From Asterella californica (taxonomy: Eukaryota > Streptophyta > Marchantiopsida > Marchantiales > Aytoniaceae), in the NCBI GenBank assembly GCA_036924285.1, contig JAYKYS010000005.1, forward strand, positions 26,696,001 to 26,760,000: 64,000 bases of DNA, read 5' to 3'. Numbering within the stretch: the stretch's first letter is position 1; every line of letters begins with the position of its first letter. The position numbers were made by a program, and so were the translations under genes. The notes under the pieces were generated by a model. It made no database searches, was not told the DNA's origin, and saw nothing but the letters and a program-made list of their open reading frames with translations. Of the stretch, positions 12,196 to 23,600 are shown in pieces.

Positions 12196-12335
12196 AGTGA
12201 GGTAAAGATAACCTGCTTGAATGTTATCCAGATGAAGTCAACTAACAGGCAGTCTGTGCATCAATATCCAGAGAAGGTAGTGAGGTCAAGATAGCCGGTT
12301 TAAATGTTATCCAGATGAAGTCAGCTAACATACAC
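12196..12335. repeat. 83-bp tandem duplication
   Basis: The segment 'atgttatccagatgaagtca' occurs at 12,221 and again at 12,304. The preceding 'gtgaggt[a/c]aagata[a/g]cc' is also duplicated at the same 83-bp spacing. Confidence 0.8.
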
Positions 12336-12351
12336 AATCCTAAGTACATGT

Positions 12352-12402
12352 AAAGGGTGGGCGGATCAGAGAAGCACAACCCGAGCCAACATGGAGGTAA
12401 AC
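12352..12402 (+). repeat. Single outlying unit of the 14.8-kb minisatellite
   Basis: This 51-bp segment (aaagggtgggcggatcagag, then a gcacaacccgagcc core, then atggaggtaaa) matches the units of the array at 14,823-14,992. The 2.4 kb between it and the array may be an insertion that split an ancestral array. Confidence 0.75.
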
Positions 12403-14820
12403 GGTATCGTATAACGTGTTTTTCTGTCTAGGAATACACGGGGTATATGGCTGTGCAGAGGTATGTGGATTGACAAGGTTGGATCTAGATCTGGATGTTT
12501 CCACTCAAATGTTTCACTATCTACTCTTCTAGCCTGAGTGACCTTGTATCCGCTCGTCTCAAGTTTAAAGCTTGCTACGATCCAAGGTTACGTATAGGTT
12601 GCATAAACTTGTGTTACAAACAGATCTTTTGTATTCTAACTAAAAATACTCAGATCTGTATTATCTAACTGAAGTTATTCCTCTATATCACTGGAAGCCT
12701 GACTTCTGAATAGCTCTCCAGCGACGCTAACTGCCCATCAATCCAACTATCACAACTTCATAGTACAACCAGAAGACGCTATAAGATCACTCAATCAACT
12801 TGATAGAGTATCGATACAACTTGTTGTACACCCTGGTCTACCAAGCATTCCAGCAAGGTAAAGCATGCATACTCCAAAACACTATTCAGATCTCAATATA
12901 GCACCAACGGCGGTAGTACCTGGCAGCTCCGAGAACCCAAACAGCGGCTTAAGACTCATGGCGACTCCGTTCTCCTTCATCACCAAGAGCTGAAATCAGC
13001 CCCATACCCTCCAATGTCGAATTGCATGCAGGCATGGCAGTTTCAGCAACAAACTCCTCTCCAAATTGATCGAAAATGACCAAAATGATCATAGATGATA
13101 CCGAAAAACCCGAAATAGCTAATAACAGAAGTATTTTCAAACTTTGAGACCTCAGTCCTTCCAAACCACTCGACCAATGATGATCAAACTTCACAGGAAG
13201 CTTGATTGGACCTTTCACTCCTACCCTGAACAATTTTCAGGTCGAAATCTCAAACCAATTCTCAGATATGGATCAAACCGTAATCTGTGCTAACTTCAGA
13301 GCTTTACAGACCCAGGTACATTTGATCCAAGATTCTGAACAAACTACTCGACCATTTGAGGTGAAACTTCCCAAGTATCTTACTGATAAGACATTCTTCA
13401 ATCCTGGAAAGTTTCACTCAGAAATTCGACTCAGATCTTAAGCAATAGCAAACTATCCATGGCTATCACAGTTCGCTGTCCCGCCTTATCCCATCTGCAC
13501 TTCTCAACTTCAATCGATCGGTTCAGAATCCAAATCGATCAAGAAACTGATGAAATTGATATCAAAACGACCAGCACGTCGTCAGCTCTCCAACCCAACA
13601 GACAGCTCCTAAAAACTCCTCGCGAGTCTCTCGGAACAACCAGAAACGTAGCAGTAGGTACAAATTTCACCCCCCTCCACTCAATCGATCATAACGCGCT
13701 CATACTTTCATCAAATCGATCGATTCTTCAGCCCAGATTGTAGCCCCGGTCGAGAGCTCTCCAACCATACCCTCCGTTTCGCGAATGGACCTCTGAAGCC
13801 TCCAGAAACCACAGAAACGTCGCGAGGATCAGCTAGAACACCATTGGTCCAAAAGTGGACCAATAAGAGCAAAAAGAACTTTACTTTTTGTCTTTTCTCC
13901 TCTTAACTTTTCCCTTAGAACGAATTTTTACTCTCCAAGGAGACACAAGACATCAACAACACTCTAAGACTTCACAAAATCCTTCAGATATGTCGATGGA
14001 TTCTTCGCGGTCCGTAACTACACAGAAGCGCTCAACTAGAATGAAACCAGTGAGCCGCAGACTAATACAACGTCAATATTACAACTTGGAAACGTTCTAC
14101 AATAAAAGGTATGACAAAAGGAAACGGTGAAGCTATCACTCGATTGTAATATTCTTGCCCGAAGTTTCTCACGATCCAAGCCCCATGATTGATCTTCGGT
14201 CTGCAATGGCACCGGACATCGACCCAAAGATTGAAAGGAACGTTCGATGGATAGTTGAGATCCATTGTTCCTCACAACAAAATGTACACCGTCATATCCC
14301 AAGTCTCTCCGTATGTTACGATTGGAAGGATCACCGGAAGCTGTAACTCCATCACCCTCCCCATGAACTCATCACCAAAGTACGCAACTAACCACTGTCG
14401 AAAGTGATCGCGGTGGATGCAATGAAGCTTGATGTGAAACGGATTCGGGAAAGGAAGATCCGGAGCCGGTAACACACCTCCGTCCATAACCACCACTCCT
14501 GCAGTTCTTCACTCCTCCATGCAGATCACCGAGAACCCTTACGAATCACCCGTTGAGAGAGAATGCCGTATGAACCTTCGACCCACCATTTTATACACAA
14601 ATGCGGCGACAAGGACCACAAAAGTGAACGCGCACAGATCGATGACTTGGCACGTTCTTCTACCATGCGATCACTTAAACAGATAATCACAAACGTGGCA
14701 CTCATCACACCGTTCGACGAGTTACGCGATACGGTTCACGAAACACGGAAAAGAAACACAACATAGGTTACACAGGAATTTCACACAGGAGCCGAACCAC
14801 AACACGACAACGGTAGGCAA
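12403..14820. other. Unassigned stretch between two copies of a minisatellite unit
   Basis: No recognised protein is encoded. Several 60-94 codon open frames exist on both strands (for example 13,459-13,743 plus), but none shows a motif and they overlap one another. The text resembles untranslated or LTR-type DNA of a retroelement, but no terminal repeats, primer-binding site or purine tract were found. Confidence 0.4.
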
Positions 14821-14822
14821 GC

Positions 14823-14992
14823 AAGAGAAGCACAACCTGAGCCAGCATGGAGGTAAACAAGCACAACCCGAGCCAGCATGGAGGTAAAGGGTGGGCGGAC
14901 CAGAGAAGCACAACCCGAGGAGGTAAAGGGTGGACAGATTAGAGAAGCATAACTCGAGCCAGCGTGGTGACAGACACAACCCGAGTCAGTGT
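14823..14992 (+). repeat. Minisatellite with a 'gagaagcacaacccgagcc' core
   Basis: At least four partly overlapping units of about 33-50 bp share 'gcacaac[c/t]cgagcc', 'agcatggaggtaaa' and 'gggtgggcggacc' modules. The modules are combined irregularly, with some units lacking the 'gcc agcatgg' part. A related single unit sits at 12,352. Confidence 0.8.
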
Positions 14993-15601
14993 GGAGCATT
15001 GAACTTGAGACCTATCGATTCTTATGAAAATACATACCCAACACGCTCTCACACGTTGATGTAAAAATGGTTTTCAAACTTCTATATCTCTCAATAGTCA
15101 CGCTCCAAAGTACAGTGAGGTCAAGATACGACGTTTGCAGAACTGAACTCCTTAATTGTAACGCGTCTGTGAGACAGAAATATGAATCAGAGCTCGATCG
15201 TGTCGTTCCATGGACATCCAATAATAGCGCTCGAATTTTTCGTTGATGCTAGTCTCGAGATTTCTCTTCTCATCAAACATCATCCCTCCACTTGTTGGAA
15301 TTAAGAGAACTTATGCTAATAGTGTGGAAAGTTTCAATACAAGTTCCCTCGTCATGAAAAATGTGGAACAGAGTGGGACTTCTACTGGTGAGACTGCACG
15401 TTGTACAGCCAGCATGGGAAAAAAAGACGTCTGTGTGAGTATGAGAGATCAGGATCAACTCTTACGACAGGCCAAAACAGAGACTCAAAACTAAGAATAT
15501 GCTACAAGGGAATGAGAAAGAAAATTTTTGCGCCTCGTGCATCACATACCGAACAGAAAAAATGAACATCACTCGTTCCTGCTGCCAGGAACTTTCTCCC
15601 G
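14993..15601. other. Unassigned stretch before the 555-bp duplication
   Basis: I see no motif-bearing ORF. A plus-strand frame at 15,243-15,494 (83 codons) has no recognised domain. Confidence 0.4.
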
Positions 15602-16156
15602 ATGTCGGAGTGTGATCCGTCTACCTAGGAAAGCGCCGGGCTTCTGGCTGTGGTTGTTTACTCAAGAGGTTGGCTTTCAGGTCACAACAGGAGCTATAAA
15701 CACTCACACAGGAGTGTAGGATCCTCTGATATGCTCAAAAAGCGAAATTTAGGTCTCACTGGTAGTAATAGGCTTAAGCGGTGAACTTTGACACTCAAAG
15801 GGAGGAAAACTATGAAGGTTTAGACCTCTAAACTTCCCCTACATGCAAATGAGGTACTACTGAACTCACAGACGAAGTTTCAACCTGAGATCAAATTCTG
15901 ACACGGAGATATGAACAGAAAAGTTCTGAATAAGAGAATTATGGCAATTTCTGGTACCTAGACAGCTATTCAGACATAGAACAGAGAATTGGCTCGATGA
16001 ATTTCAAATCTTCTCACAGTATTTGAAGTCTACAGGATGCTGAACATCCCTGTGAAGTTGGGACTCCTGATTGTTTGTAGAACTCCAGATCTCCTTCTCT
16101 AAAGTCGCTGCTCTAGATTAAGAGCTTTTCAGACCCCCTCTGCTTCAGCGGCCGCC
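15602..16156 (+). repeat. 555-bp exact tandem duplication, copy 1
   Basis: This begins 'atgtcggagtgtgatccg' and ends 'ttcagcggccgcc'. By eye it is identical along its whole length to 16,167-16,721. It has no coding frame of note. The unit ends in an 8-bp NotI-type palindrome (gcggccgc). Confidence 0.9.
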
Positions 16157-16166
16157 AAAAGAGAGT

Positions 16167-16721
16167 ATGTCGGAGTGTGATCCGTCTACCTAGGAAAGCG
16201 CCGGGCTTCTGGCTGTGGTTGTTTACTCAAGAGGTTGGCTTTCAGGTCACAACAGGAGCTATAAACACTCACACAGGAGTGTAGGATCCTCTGATATGCT
16301 CAAAAAGCGAAATTTAGGTCTCACTGGTAGTAATAGGCTTAAGCGGTGAACTTTGACACTCAAAGGGAGGAAAACTATGAAGGTTTAGACCTCTAAACTT
16401 CCCCTACATGCAAATGAGGTACTACTGAACTCACAGACGAAGTTTCAACCTGAGATCAAATTCTGACACGGAGATATGAACAGAAAAGTTCTGAATAAGA
16501 GAATTATGGCAATTTCTGGTACCTAGACAGCTATTCAGACATAGAACAGAGAATTGGCTCGATGAATTTCAAATCTTCTCACAGTATTTGAAGTCTACAG
16601 GATGCTGAACATCCCTGTGAAGTTGGGACTCCTGATTGTTTGTAGAACTCCAGATCTCCTTCTCTAAAGTCGCTGCTCTAGATTAAGAGCTTTTCAGACC
16701 CCCTCTGCTTCAGCGGCCGCC
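16167..16721 (+). repeat. 555-bp exact tandem duplication, copy 2
   Basis: This is the second copy, separated from the first by 10 bp (aaaagagagt). The lack of visible divergence implies a recent duplication or an assembly artefact. It is not a normal LTR pair because no internal region or primer-binding site lies between the copies. Confidence 0.9.
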
Positions 16722-17640
16722 CTGAATTACTCAGTTACTCAAATGATCTGAAACTTTTTGGACAGTCGTAGCACTCCTGACATTGAACGCAACCACGAAG
16801 TTTTGAAGTGATTTCCTCAATTCTGCTGCAATTGGCACCGAAAACCCCAAAATCAACAAAAGTGATGCAATTTTGACACAATCCGAACTTCAATTGGGCA
16901 TAACTCCTTGTTTATTGATCCAAATCGAGCAAAAATTTCACTGACAGTGCTTGGCACGACGAGCTCTCTCTTCCTGTGTTCTCAGATTTCGAAGATCCCT
17001 CACCAAATGCTCGAACTCTCCTTTAGAGCTCGATTTCTAAATTTAGAGTTAAACTAAAGACAAAAACAGACCAATGGGAGTTCATAGCTCCACTTGGTTG
17101 TCCTTTAGTACCCTAAACCACGTGGCAACTTAGTTTTACTCATAGGCTACCACGTCAAGCCCCCTAGAGTGCCAGCGTAAAACTTAAATTACTTAAAACG
17201 ACACGCAGCCCCGAAAAATAACTTAAATCAGCTAGAAAGCGTGCATGGGCGACACACAAATACAACCCATGAGCTTAAGCCCTATCAACATGGTGATCAA
17301 CCTACTAAGACTCAAAATAGTGTTAACACCGTATGCAAAGGTGTCAAACATATACATAAACGACTAGAAGAAATATAAGCTAACTTCTAGAACTACTAAA
17401 CTCAAGCGTCGGAGTAGAAATATAACATGTAGCCGCCAAGTAGCGCGACACCGATGTGTACAACTAACTTAACTGCAGACTCCTCTGCAGCTACTATAGC
17501 TACGAGTCTGAGAGCTGTATAAGGCTTTTCGTAATTTGAAATTCGGAGCTGTAACTAGCCTACTCAGTTTCGGAAGAGGAAATTAACTTACTCATAAGAA
17601 ACCGTTCATAGAGGGACGGAGCAAGCGATTACTGATTGAA
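16722..17640. other. Unassigned stretch
   Basis: This is mixed-composition DNA without a supported ORF, tRNA or repeat. It has the look of untranslated retroelement or intergenic sequence. Confidence 0.45.
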
Positions 17641-17705
17641 CGCATTTGTTCTTTCGTTTTCCTCGGAACTCGCTCCAAGTAATGCTTCAGTCCTTTGTAA
17701 TTTTT

Positions 17706-18000
17706 AAGGACGTGGAGGTCAGTTCGAACACTGTAGAGTCTGCTTTGGCCTCCAAGTCTGCTTTGGCCGCAAGGGAATTCTCAATGTGCCATCGAGAATT
17801 CCCTTGCGGCTTAGTGTCTGCGATGTCTGTATGAAAAGACATCGCACATCTCGATCTATGAGAAGTTGAATGTCTCGATCTATGAGAAGTTCTCATCTCG
17901 CACATTCTTGTGACGTGCATACAGACATCTAGTAAGGACGTGGAGGTCAGTTCAAACACTGGAGAGTCTACACTTGTAGAGTCTGCTTTGACCTCCAAGT
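17706..18000. repeat. Hairpin-rich cluster with a duplicated flank
   Basis: A segment beginning 'taaggacgtggaggtcagtt' occurs at about 17,706 and again at about 17,934, each followed by 'agagtctgctttg[g/a]cctccaag'. Between the copies lie a perfect 17-bp hairpin at 17,766-17,810 (stem gccgcaagggaattctc, 11-nt loop), a perfect 10-bp hairpin at 17,819-17,846 (stem tgcgatgtct, 8-nt loop) and a direct repeat of 'tctcgatctatgagaagtt'. The open frames in both directions here reflect the repeats and are not called as genes. Confidence 0.85.
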
Positions 18001-19760
18001 AGCTATTCTGCCGATCCCATGAATAACAGCAGGCGGGGTGGGTTAGAGATGTCGCCATGTGAGGGAATCTTAACTTTCGGAGCCGGATTCGAGCGATCGA
18101 TGGATAAGTGTGGGTCGGGATGCAGCGAAGCTGCTGTTACTCATCTGAGGTGCGGCAGCAGCTGGAAATGCTGCAATAATAACGTAACCAGCACACATAA
18201 GATATGTAACATGGAGCGAGAAGAATCAGAGCGCCAAAAGCTACATTCCTAAGATTCGTAACCGAAAGATACATGCGTTAGAATGAATTGATTGAATGAC
18301 GTTCCATGAAACTCTTGGGGTCAAGCAACAGTCCCAGCAGAAAGCTTCCTCCACTCAGTCAAGTGTTAATCCGAGTGGACGACTAGACCGTCGGAGTTGG
18401 TTATTACTCATGTCGTAAACTGTCGAACCGCGACGAGGCGAGAGAGCAGGGACGTGAGCCGTGAGCCGTACGTACATTTACAATAAACAGGATGCAAGCA
18501 GGACAAAAACTTAGATGCAAACAGGACAAAAACTTCAAGCTCATACGACTCACCTGATAAAATTATGAACTTCGTCTTCGAGCGTCGTCGCAGATACTCG
18601 GCTACAGTATTGACAATGAGAAGCGACAGTTGCTTCAGTTTTCCTCTTAGACACGTATTTGACTTCAAGGTATTGCACGCGTCGATACCGAAACCCTAAA
18701 CTCTCATGAGGACAAAACAGCAGAACGGCTATCTTTTGAGATCTCAGTCTCCACCGAGCCCTTAGCTTGACGTACAACATTCCAGGGAGATAAGACGAGG
18801 GTACTAGTCCTCCATCGAGCCTGGAGATATAATGGTCCCCCATCGAGCCTCCACTCAGATCTTGGCTTCAGATAAGAAGATAAGAAGATATAAGAGATAC
18901 GGAAGTATCTCCTCCACTCCACGGAGATACGAGGGTAGATGACCTGATGGGGAATGCATACCTTAACAGAGATTCTCCTCCTCGTAAGATTTATCTCAAA
19001 TAAAATATTTAGTATTGACAAAAGATTTAATATGAAGATTTTGAGGTCTCTTGGAGCAAAAGAGAATTCCTTTATCCAGACTCAAGAAAACATTAAGTAG
19101 AAAAAGAAATTTTCATTATATACTTTTATAAACAAATGGCATCATAAACAAATGACATCATATTTTCTTGACATATCTTTGTACATCAAAATCCTTTTCT
19201 GTAGATCTACACTCTAAAGCGGAGTGCACCTTGACTAATAAGACGACTCCGAAAACTACATTACAAGGGAGCAACGAAGTCCCTGTACCAACTGAAGGGC
19301 CTGCTTACAACTGTTTAGAGGAGACAGCTGCTGGAAATTTCAAAGCTATTTTGTCTCGACGCTAGGGCTCTTTCTCTAACCTCCAAAAGCACTGAACTGT
19401 AGGGCTGGATTTCATATCTGCCACTCAAACTGCAAAGAAGTACATTTTCAGGATTACCAAAAATTTGAAGGGTACAAATAATATAAACGAGTGTTTGCAA
19501 TAGCCAACATGGAAAAGTCAAGAGAAGAAAACTTATCTAAACTTTACCTTGTGGTAATTTGCACACCTTCAAGTATAAAATCATCAGGATACGGTAAGCT
19601 TGTATCGGCAACCCGATGCCTGCCAAACGGGAGGAGTTAGTTCTCTCATGAAAATGATCCAACCTACTTGGCGAAATCTAAAGTTGCTCTGAAAAGCAAC
19701 ATTTACTTGACAGACTGAACAAGGTAAAAATAGGCTTTACTCCTCAATAGATACTATGAT
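18001..19760. other. Unassigned stretch
   Basis: There is no supported gene. Small features are a 22-bp direct repeat around 18,489-18,535 (gatgcaagcaggacaaaaac and a near-copy), and repeated 'catcgagcct' and 'agataagaagata' words at 18,810-18,900. Confidence 0.45.
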
Positions 19761-19799
19761 ATATGACAGATATGACGGACATGGGCATTGTTACTGCAA

Positions 19800-20460
19800 T
19801 CAAATGTAAGACTACTACAAAGTATCACATGCTAAGTACTGAAATCCAACGTATGTGTACTACAAAAGTATTGATCAGAAGTACAAAAAGAACTACAAGA
19901 ATGATTCTTGAAGTACTCTACGTTTCTGAAACATTACTTACTCGAGTACTCAACTGACCCTAAACGTTGTACTCAAAAGAATTCTGATACATGTACAATG
20001 TACAAACTGACCAGAAGTACAATATGATCTTTGAAGTACTCCAACTTGTTGAGACACAAAGTACTTATTAACCTCAAGTATCAATATTTGAAGTACTCGA
20101 ACTTGTTGAGACACAAAGTACTTATTACTCTCAAGTATCACTATTCAGTCCAAAGTACAAGTATAGTACAAAAGTTTAGGAGGCAGATGTAGTATTCCAA
20201 GTACTGAGTACTCAAAGTACCATTATCAAACCCTTAAAGTACAGATTACTGAATTTCCAGTACACAAGTCACAGGAGATGTAGGATTCTAAGTAACATGT
20301 ATAAAACTCTTGAAGTAAAGAGTACTAAACTTCAAGTACAAAAGTCCAAGTCCAAAATATAGTTATTTTTCTAAGTACAAAAGTTCACCTCGTTAACAAA
20401 ATGCGTACCCTTCTTATATCAACTACAAGTACTCAATTCAAATAGTACTCGGTCTTTCTC
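19800..20460. repeat. GTAC-enriched block (AAGTACT-type motif array)
   Basis: I count about 26 GTAC tetramers in some 650 bp, mostly as aagtac, agtact or gagtact, in irregular spacing and both orientations; random sequence would give two or three. Within it, a 57-bp unit (ttgaagtactc[c/g]aacttgttg onward) is tandemly duplicated at 20,031 and 20,088. Dense short motifs of this kind are typical of subterminal transposase-binding regions of DNA transposons. It lies just downstream of the MULE transposase on the minus strand. Confidence 0.75.
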
Positions 20461-20830
20461 CTTAAGAAGCACCTGTTAACACCTCTAACCGTAAAGCCCC
20501 TAACTAAACTATCTAGAAAAAAACAAAGACGACACTACTTTCCGTTCATGCGAAAAATTAAAGATCAGATGCAGTGCTACTCGACTTACTGAAGCTACTC
20601 CACGAAGTCTAAGAGCTTCGACGTATCCTGCGGTTATCTTAAAATATCAGCAGGACCACTGGTAGTCCATGTAGCTTGTTATGTCTGACTCAAAATTGCT
20701 CGAGTACACTCGTCAATATGTTTGGAGAAGACACGAAAACATTTATCCGTTTTGGTTATAAACAATTCATTATTTGACTCACGCAACAACAAAGACTCAA
20801 ACTGTGTGAACTTGATTCGAGCTTGGTCTA

Positions 20831-23033
20831 TCAGAATTTCAACCGAAGACGAGTGTTCTCCTCAGATACTACAACCTGCGGATCAAAGTCGGGATCGACC
20901 TCCTCCACATGCCATGGGTTTCTGGAGGTTGCAACAACCTCGCGAGTCAGTATGCTGCCCTCTGCTTGAAAAGAATAAAAGGGCCAGTCATGTCTTTGTT
21001 GCGTCTTGTCATAGTCAAGAAATGTATTTGTCATAGCATTGAAAGCATGAACAAGGTGTTTGCATAGAAGATAGCCACAATTTAAAAACTGAGGACAACT
21101 ACAAACCCATTTCTCCAAAGAAACTGTATATCTCATATGCGCATCCTCATATACTTCCGCAGACAAACATCTTCTCCATACTAGTCGAAAATCTTTCCAC
21201 CAAGAAGGATAGAAACGTCTATTTTGTATCTGACTCAGCTGAACTTGTAAGTCAGATATCAATATCCCAGCCAGAATCTCGCAGAGTCTATCAAGTCCGA
21301 GACGATTGCAAGAGTACTTATAATCATATTTCAACTTACGCCAGTGACTCTCAATGATGTTTGTTGTCTATGAAAAGCTAAGCACGGGTTTGGCAGAACG
21401 ACTAAACAACACCCACTTATCAGGCTTATACCACTCGTTTCATAGATATGCCCAAAAATGAACAACTTGTCTGGAATAACACCATGTGTAAGCTTCCTCA
21501 GCACACTTTGCATAGTGTTCCTCCGCAGAGAGATATATATTAAGCCCAACATGTATCAAGGGATGCACATTAAAGTGTTGTGTAAATCAAATACATATTT
21601 CTCTCCAATTCACAGGGACGACATGACCACGAACATCCTATGCATGGATAGTCGACGATGGATCAACAAATGAGAGAACTGAAGCAGCATAACTAGAATC
21701 ATAATGATTTACATTCTTTTTTATCTGCATGATACGTGTTTCCATTGCCGCTAGTGCATGTCGGAGACAGAGCTGAACAAATGTTTTTACAAGAATTGAT
21801 TGCAATGCTCCTATTTGACCTTGGTCTTTGTCAATGAGTACAAAGAGAGACCTCAGTCCTTTTTCTAATAATGCACGAAACCACTTCACCAACACTAAAC
21901 TCCGAGTGCGTTCACTTTCACGAATAGAGCAAGAGCTTTTTCCCTTGTCTTTATACTTACGAGAAAAGAACATATACGATAAAGGAAGGCCAAAACCCCA
22001 CGTTAGCATTCATCGCTAATAGTTCAAATCTTACTGCATTCGTCTTAAACGTACTATCTATTATCTCTTCTGTAACAGTGTCTTTATGATGAAAAAAAGA
22101 TGTAGTGAATGCAAACATTGAACAGTGCTCCTCATTCTCGTACAATAGAGGCATGAAACCATTAACCTTGTACGTGTCTGTTTCTATCAACAAAGATGTA
22201 GAGTGTAGTTGATCACCCACATTGCAAATGTAAGTACGTGCTAAAACTGCTGCAATATGATAATTCACCTGACTTCTCGTTATCATACTAGGGTCTATAA
22301 GTTTTTGCAAGCATAGAGCCATGTATAGTTCAGGCTTTCGCATGTGACCTTGCACAACGGACTCCAGAAATGCCAACGCCGCTCCCGGCATAGATGTATC
22401 TCAAAAAGTTGGGTGTTCGTGTTCCATCAAATGCTGACAAAGTACAACACAATACTTTTTATTCAAGTCCACATCCACTTTCACTGATCCCTTGCATGGG
22501 AACCGAGAAATGGTAGCTCGTTTATCTAGTTGGCGTCTAAAATCAGACGAAGTCCCACTAGAATCCAATTCATCTGCCTTCTTTCTCCATGCAACACGAT
22601 CATATCGACTGATACATGCTAATGACGCACTGCAAATGTGCAAAGAGACCGGATCCTCGGAAGGGCGGACGTATTGAACAGACCAGTAGTAATCATACCT
22701 TGTCTCTAAATGAGATTTCACAACATTCATCACTAGGTTACTATATCGCTCTTGCAGTAAAACAAAATCACTCGCTTTGAGAACTGACGATTTTGTATCA
22801 AACTCGAACTCCGACAAAACTTCCTCGGACAGTGAAATACAAATGCGCAAGACAACCGATCCATTACTTATCTGTTCGTCCTCGAAGATTGAGGATACAA
22901 CATCAAAAAAGTCGTCTGAAGTACACTCCACAGTTTTTACGACATTCGTATCAACCGCTACATCATCTACATAGTTCTCGATGTCATCGGACCTTCTCAG
23001 TTTAGTCGCACATTTGTTGCACCTCTTGTAGGT
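20831..23033 (-). pseudogene. Mutator-like (MULE) transposase with SWIM zinc finger, degenerate
   Basis: Reading leftwards from about 23,033, the frame is open, with the first ATG at 22,931, to a TGA near 22,405. It then continues in the same frame to 21,957, changes frame to 21,638, and continues through stops and shifts to 20,831. The N-terminal part has a short Cys pair (CNKC). The DDE core is recognisable: first Asp in 'EEIIDSTFKTNAVRFELLAM', second Asp in 'FVLIDKDQGQIGAL' followed by 'QLCLRHALAAMETRI', and the Glu in 'TTNIIESHWRKLKYDY', preceded by 'YLWNEWYKPDKWVLFS'. The C-terminal SWIM finger is 'WVCSCPQFLNCGYLLCKHLV' (CxC...CxH). The active protein would cut and paste the element at its inverted ends. 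At least one in-frame TGA, a TAG just before the TTNIIES motif and two or more frame changes make this copy dead. The total of about 700 codons suits the family. Confidence 0.85.
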
Positions 23034-23600
23034 TCACGGTGCAAGCGGATTTGGAACATTTCACTCTCGTATAAACTAGTGATGGATAGGATTCTATCGC
23101 ATCTACGACATATTTGCATCTTTCTCTCCATGTTTGCACCCTAAATTCGATCTGGACAAAAGAACTAGCAAAGCTGAAACCGTAAAGATTGTGGTTGAGG
23201 GTTTAAGTTTCAGACGAGCAATCCCACTTAGAAGTTATCTGATACTGTCTTACATGCATCCCTCGAGAAAAAGAGAAGGTAAAAGAAGGTTCAGGTTCAA
23301 GCTAGCTACAGCAAGCAGCATGCCCGCGTCAATTTCAGTTTAGGGTTGAGGGTTTACTTATTTTGAATCACATTTCTCGCTGCGAAATAGAATGAAAGTC
23401 AGATGACGAATGATAGACAGATAAAAAAGAAACAAGATGTTACGATTGCAAGGTGACAGTAGAAATCTAAGGTGATCAAATCTAAATCTGCAAGGTGACC
23501 CTAAATTTCAATAGAAATCAGTTTTTGCCCCGAAATGAAATCTCAACCCTAATAGTTAGAAATTACGCAGCAACACATCTCACATCTCTTCTCACATGAA
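23034..23600. other. Spacer between MULE transposase and right arm
   Basis: This would be the promoter/leader side of the minus-strand transposase. No ORF is supported and no clear TATA placement could be chosen. Confidence 0.4.

Noticed and set aside
15602..16721. The 555-bp pair read as the two LTRs of a retrotransposon
   Set aside because: Only 10 bp separate the copies, there is no primer-binding site or purine tract of proper length, and the ends do not form a clear TG...CA pair.
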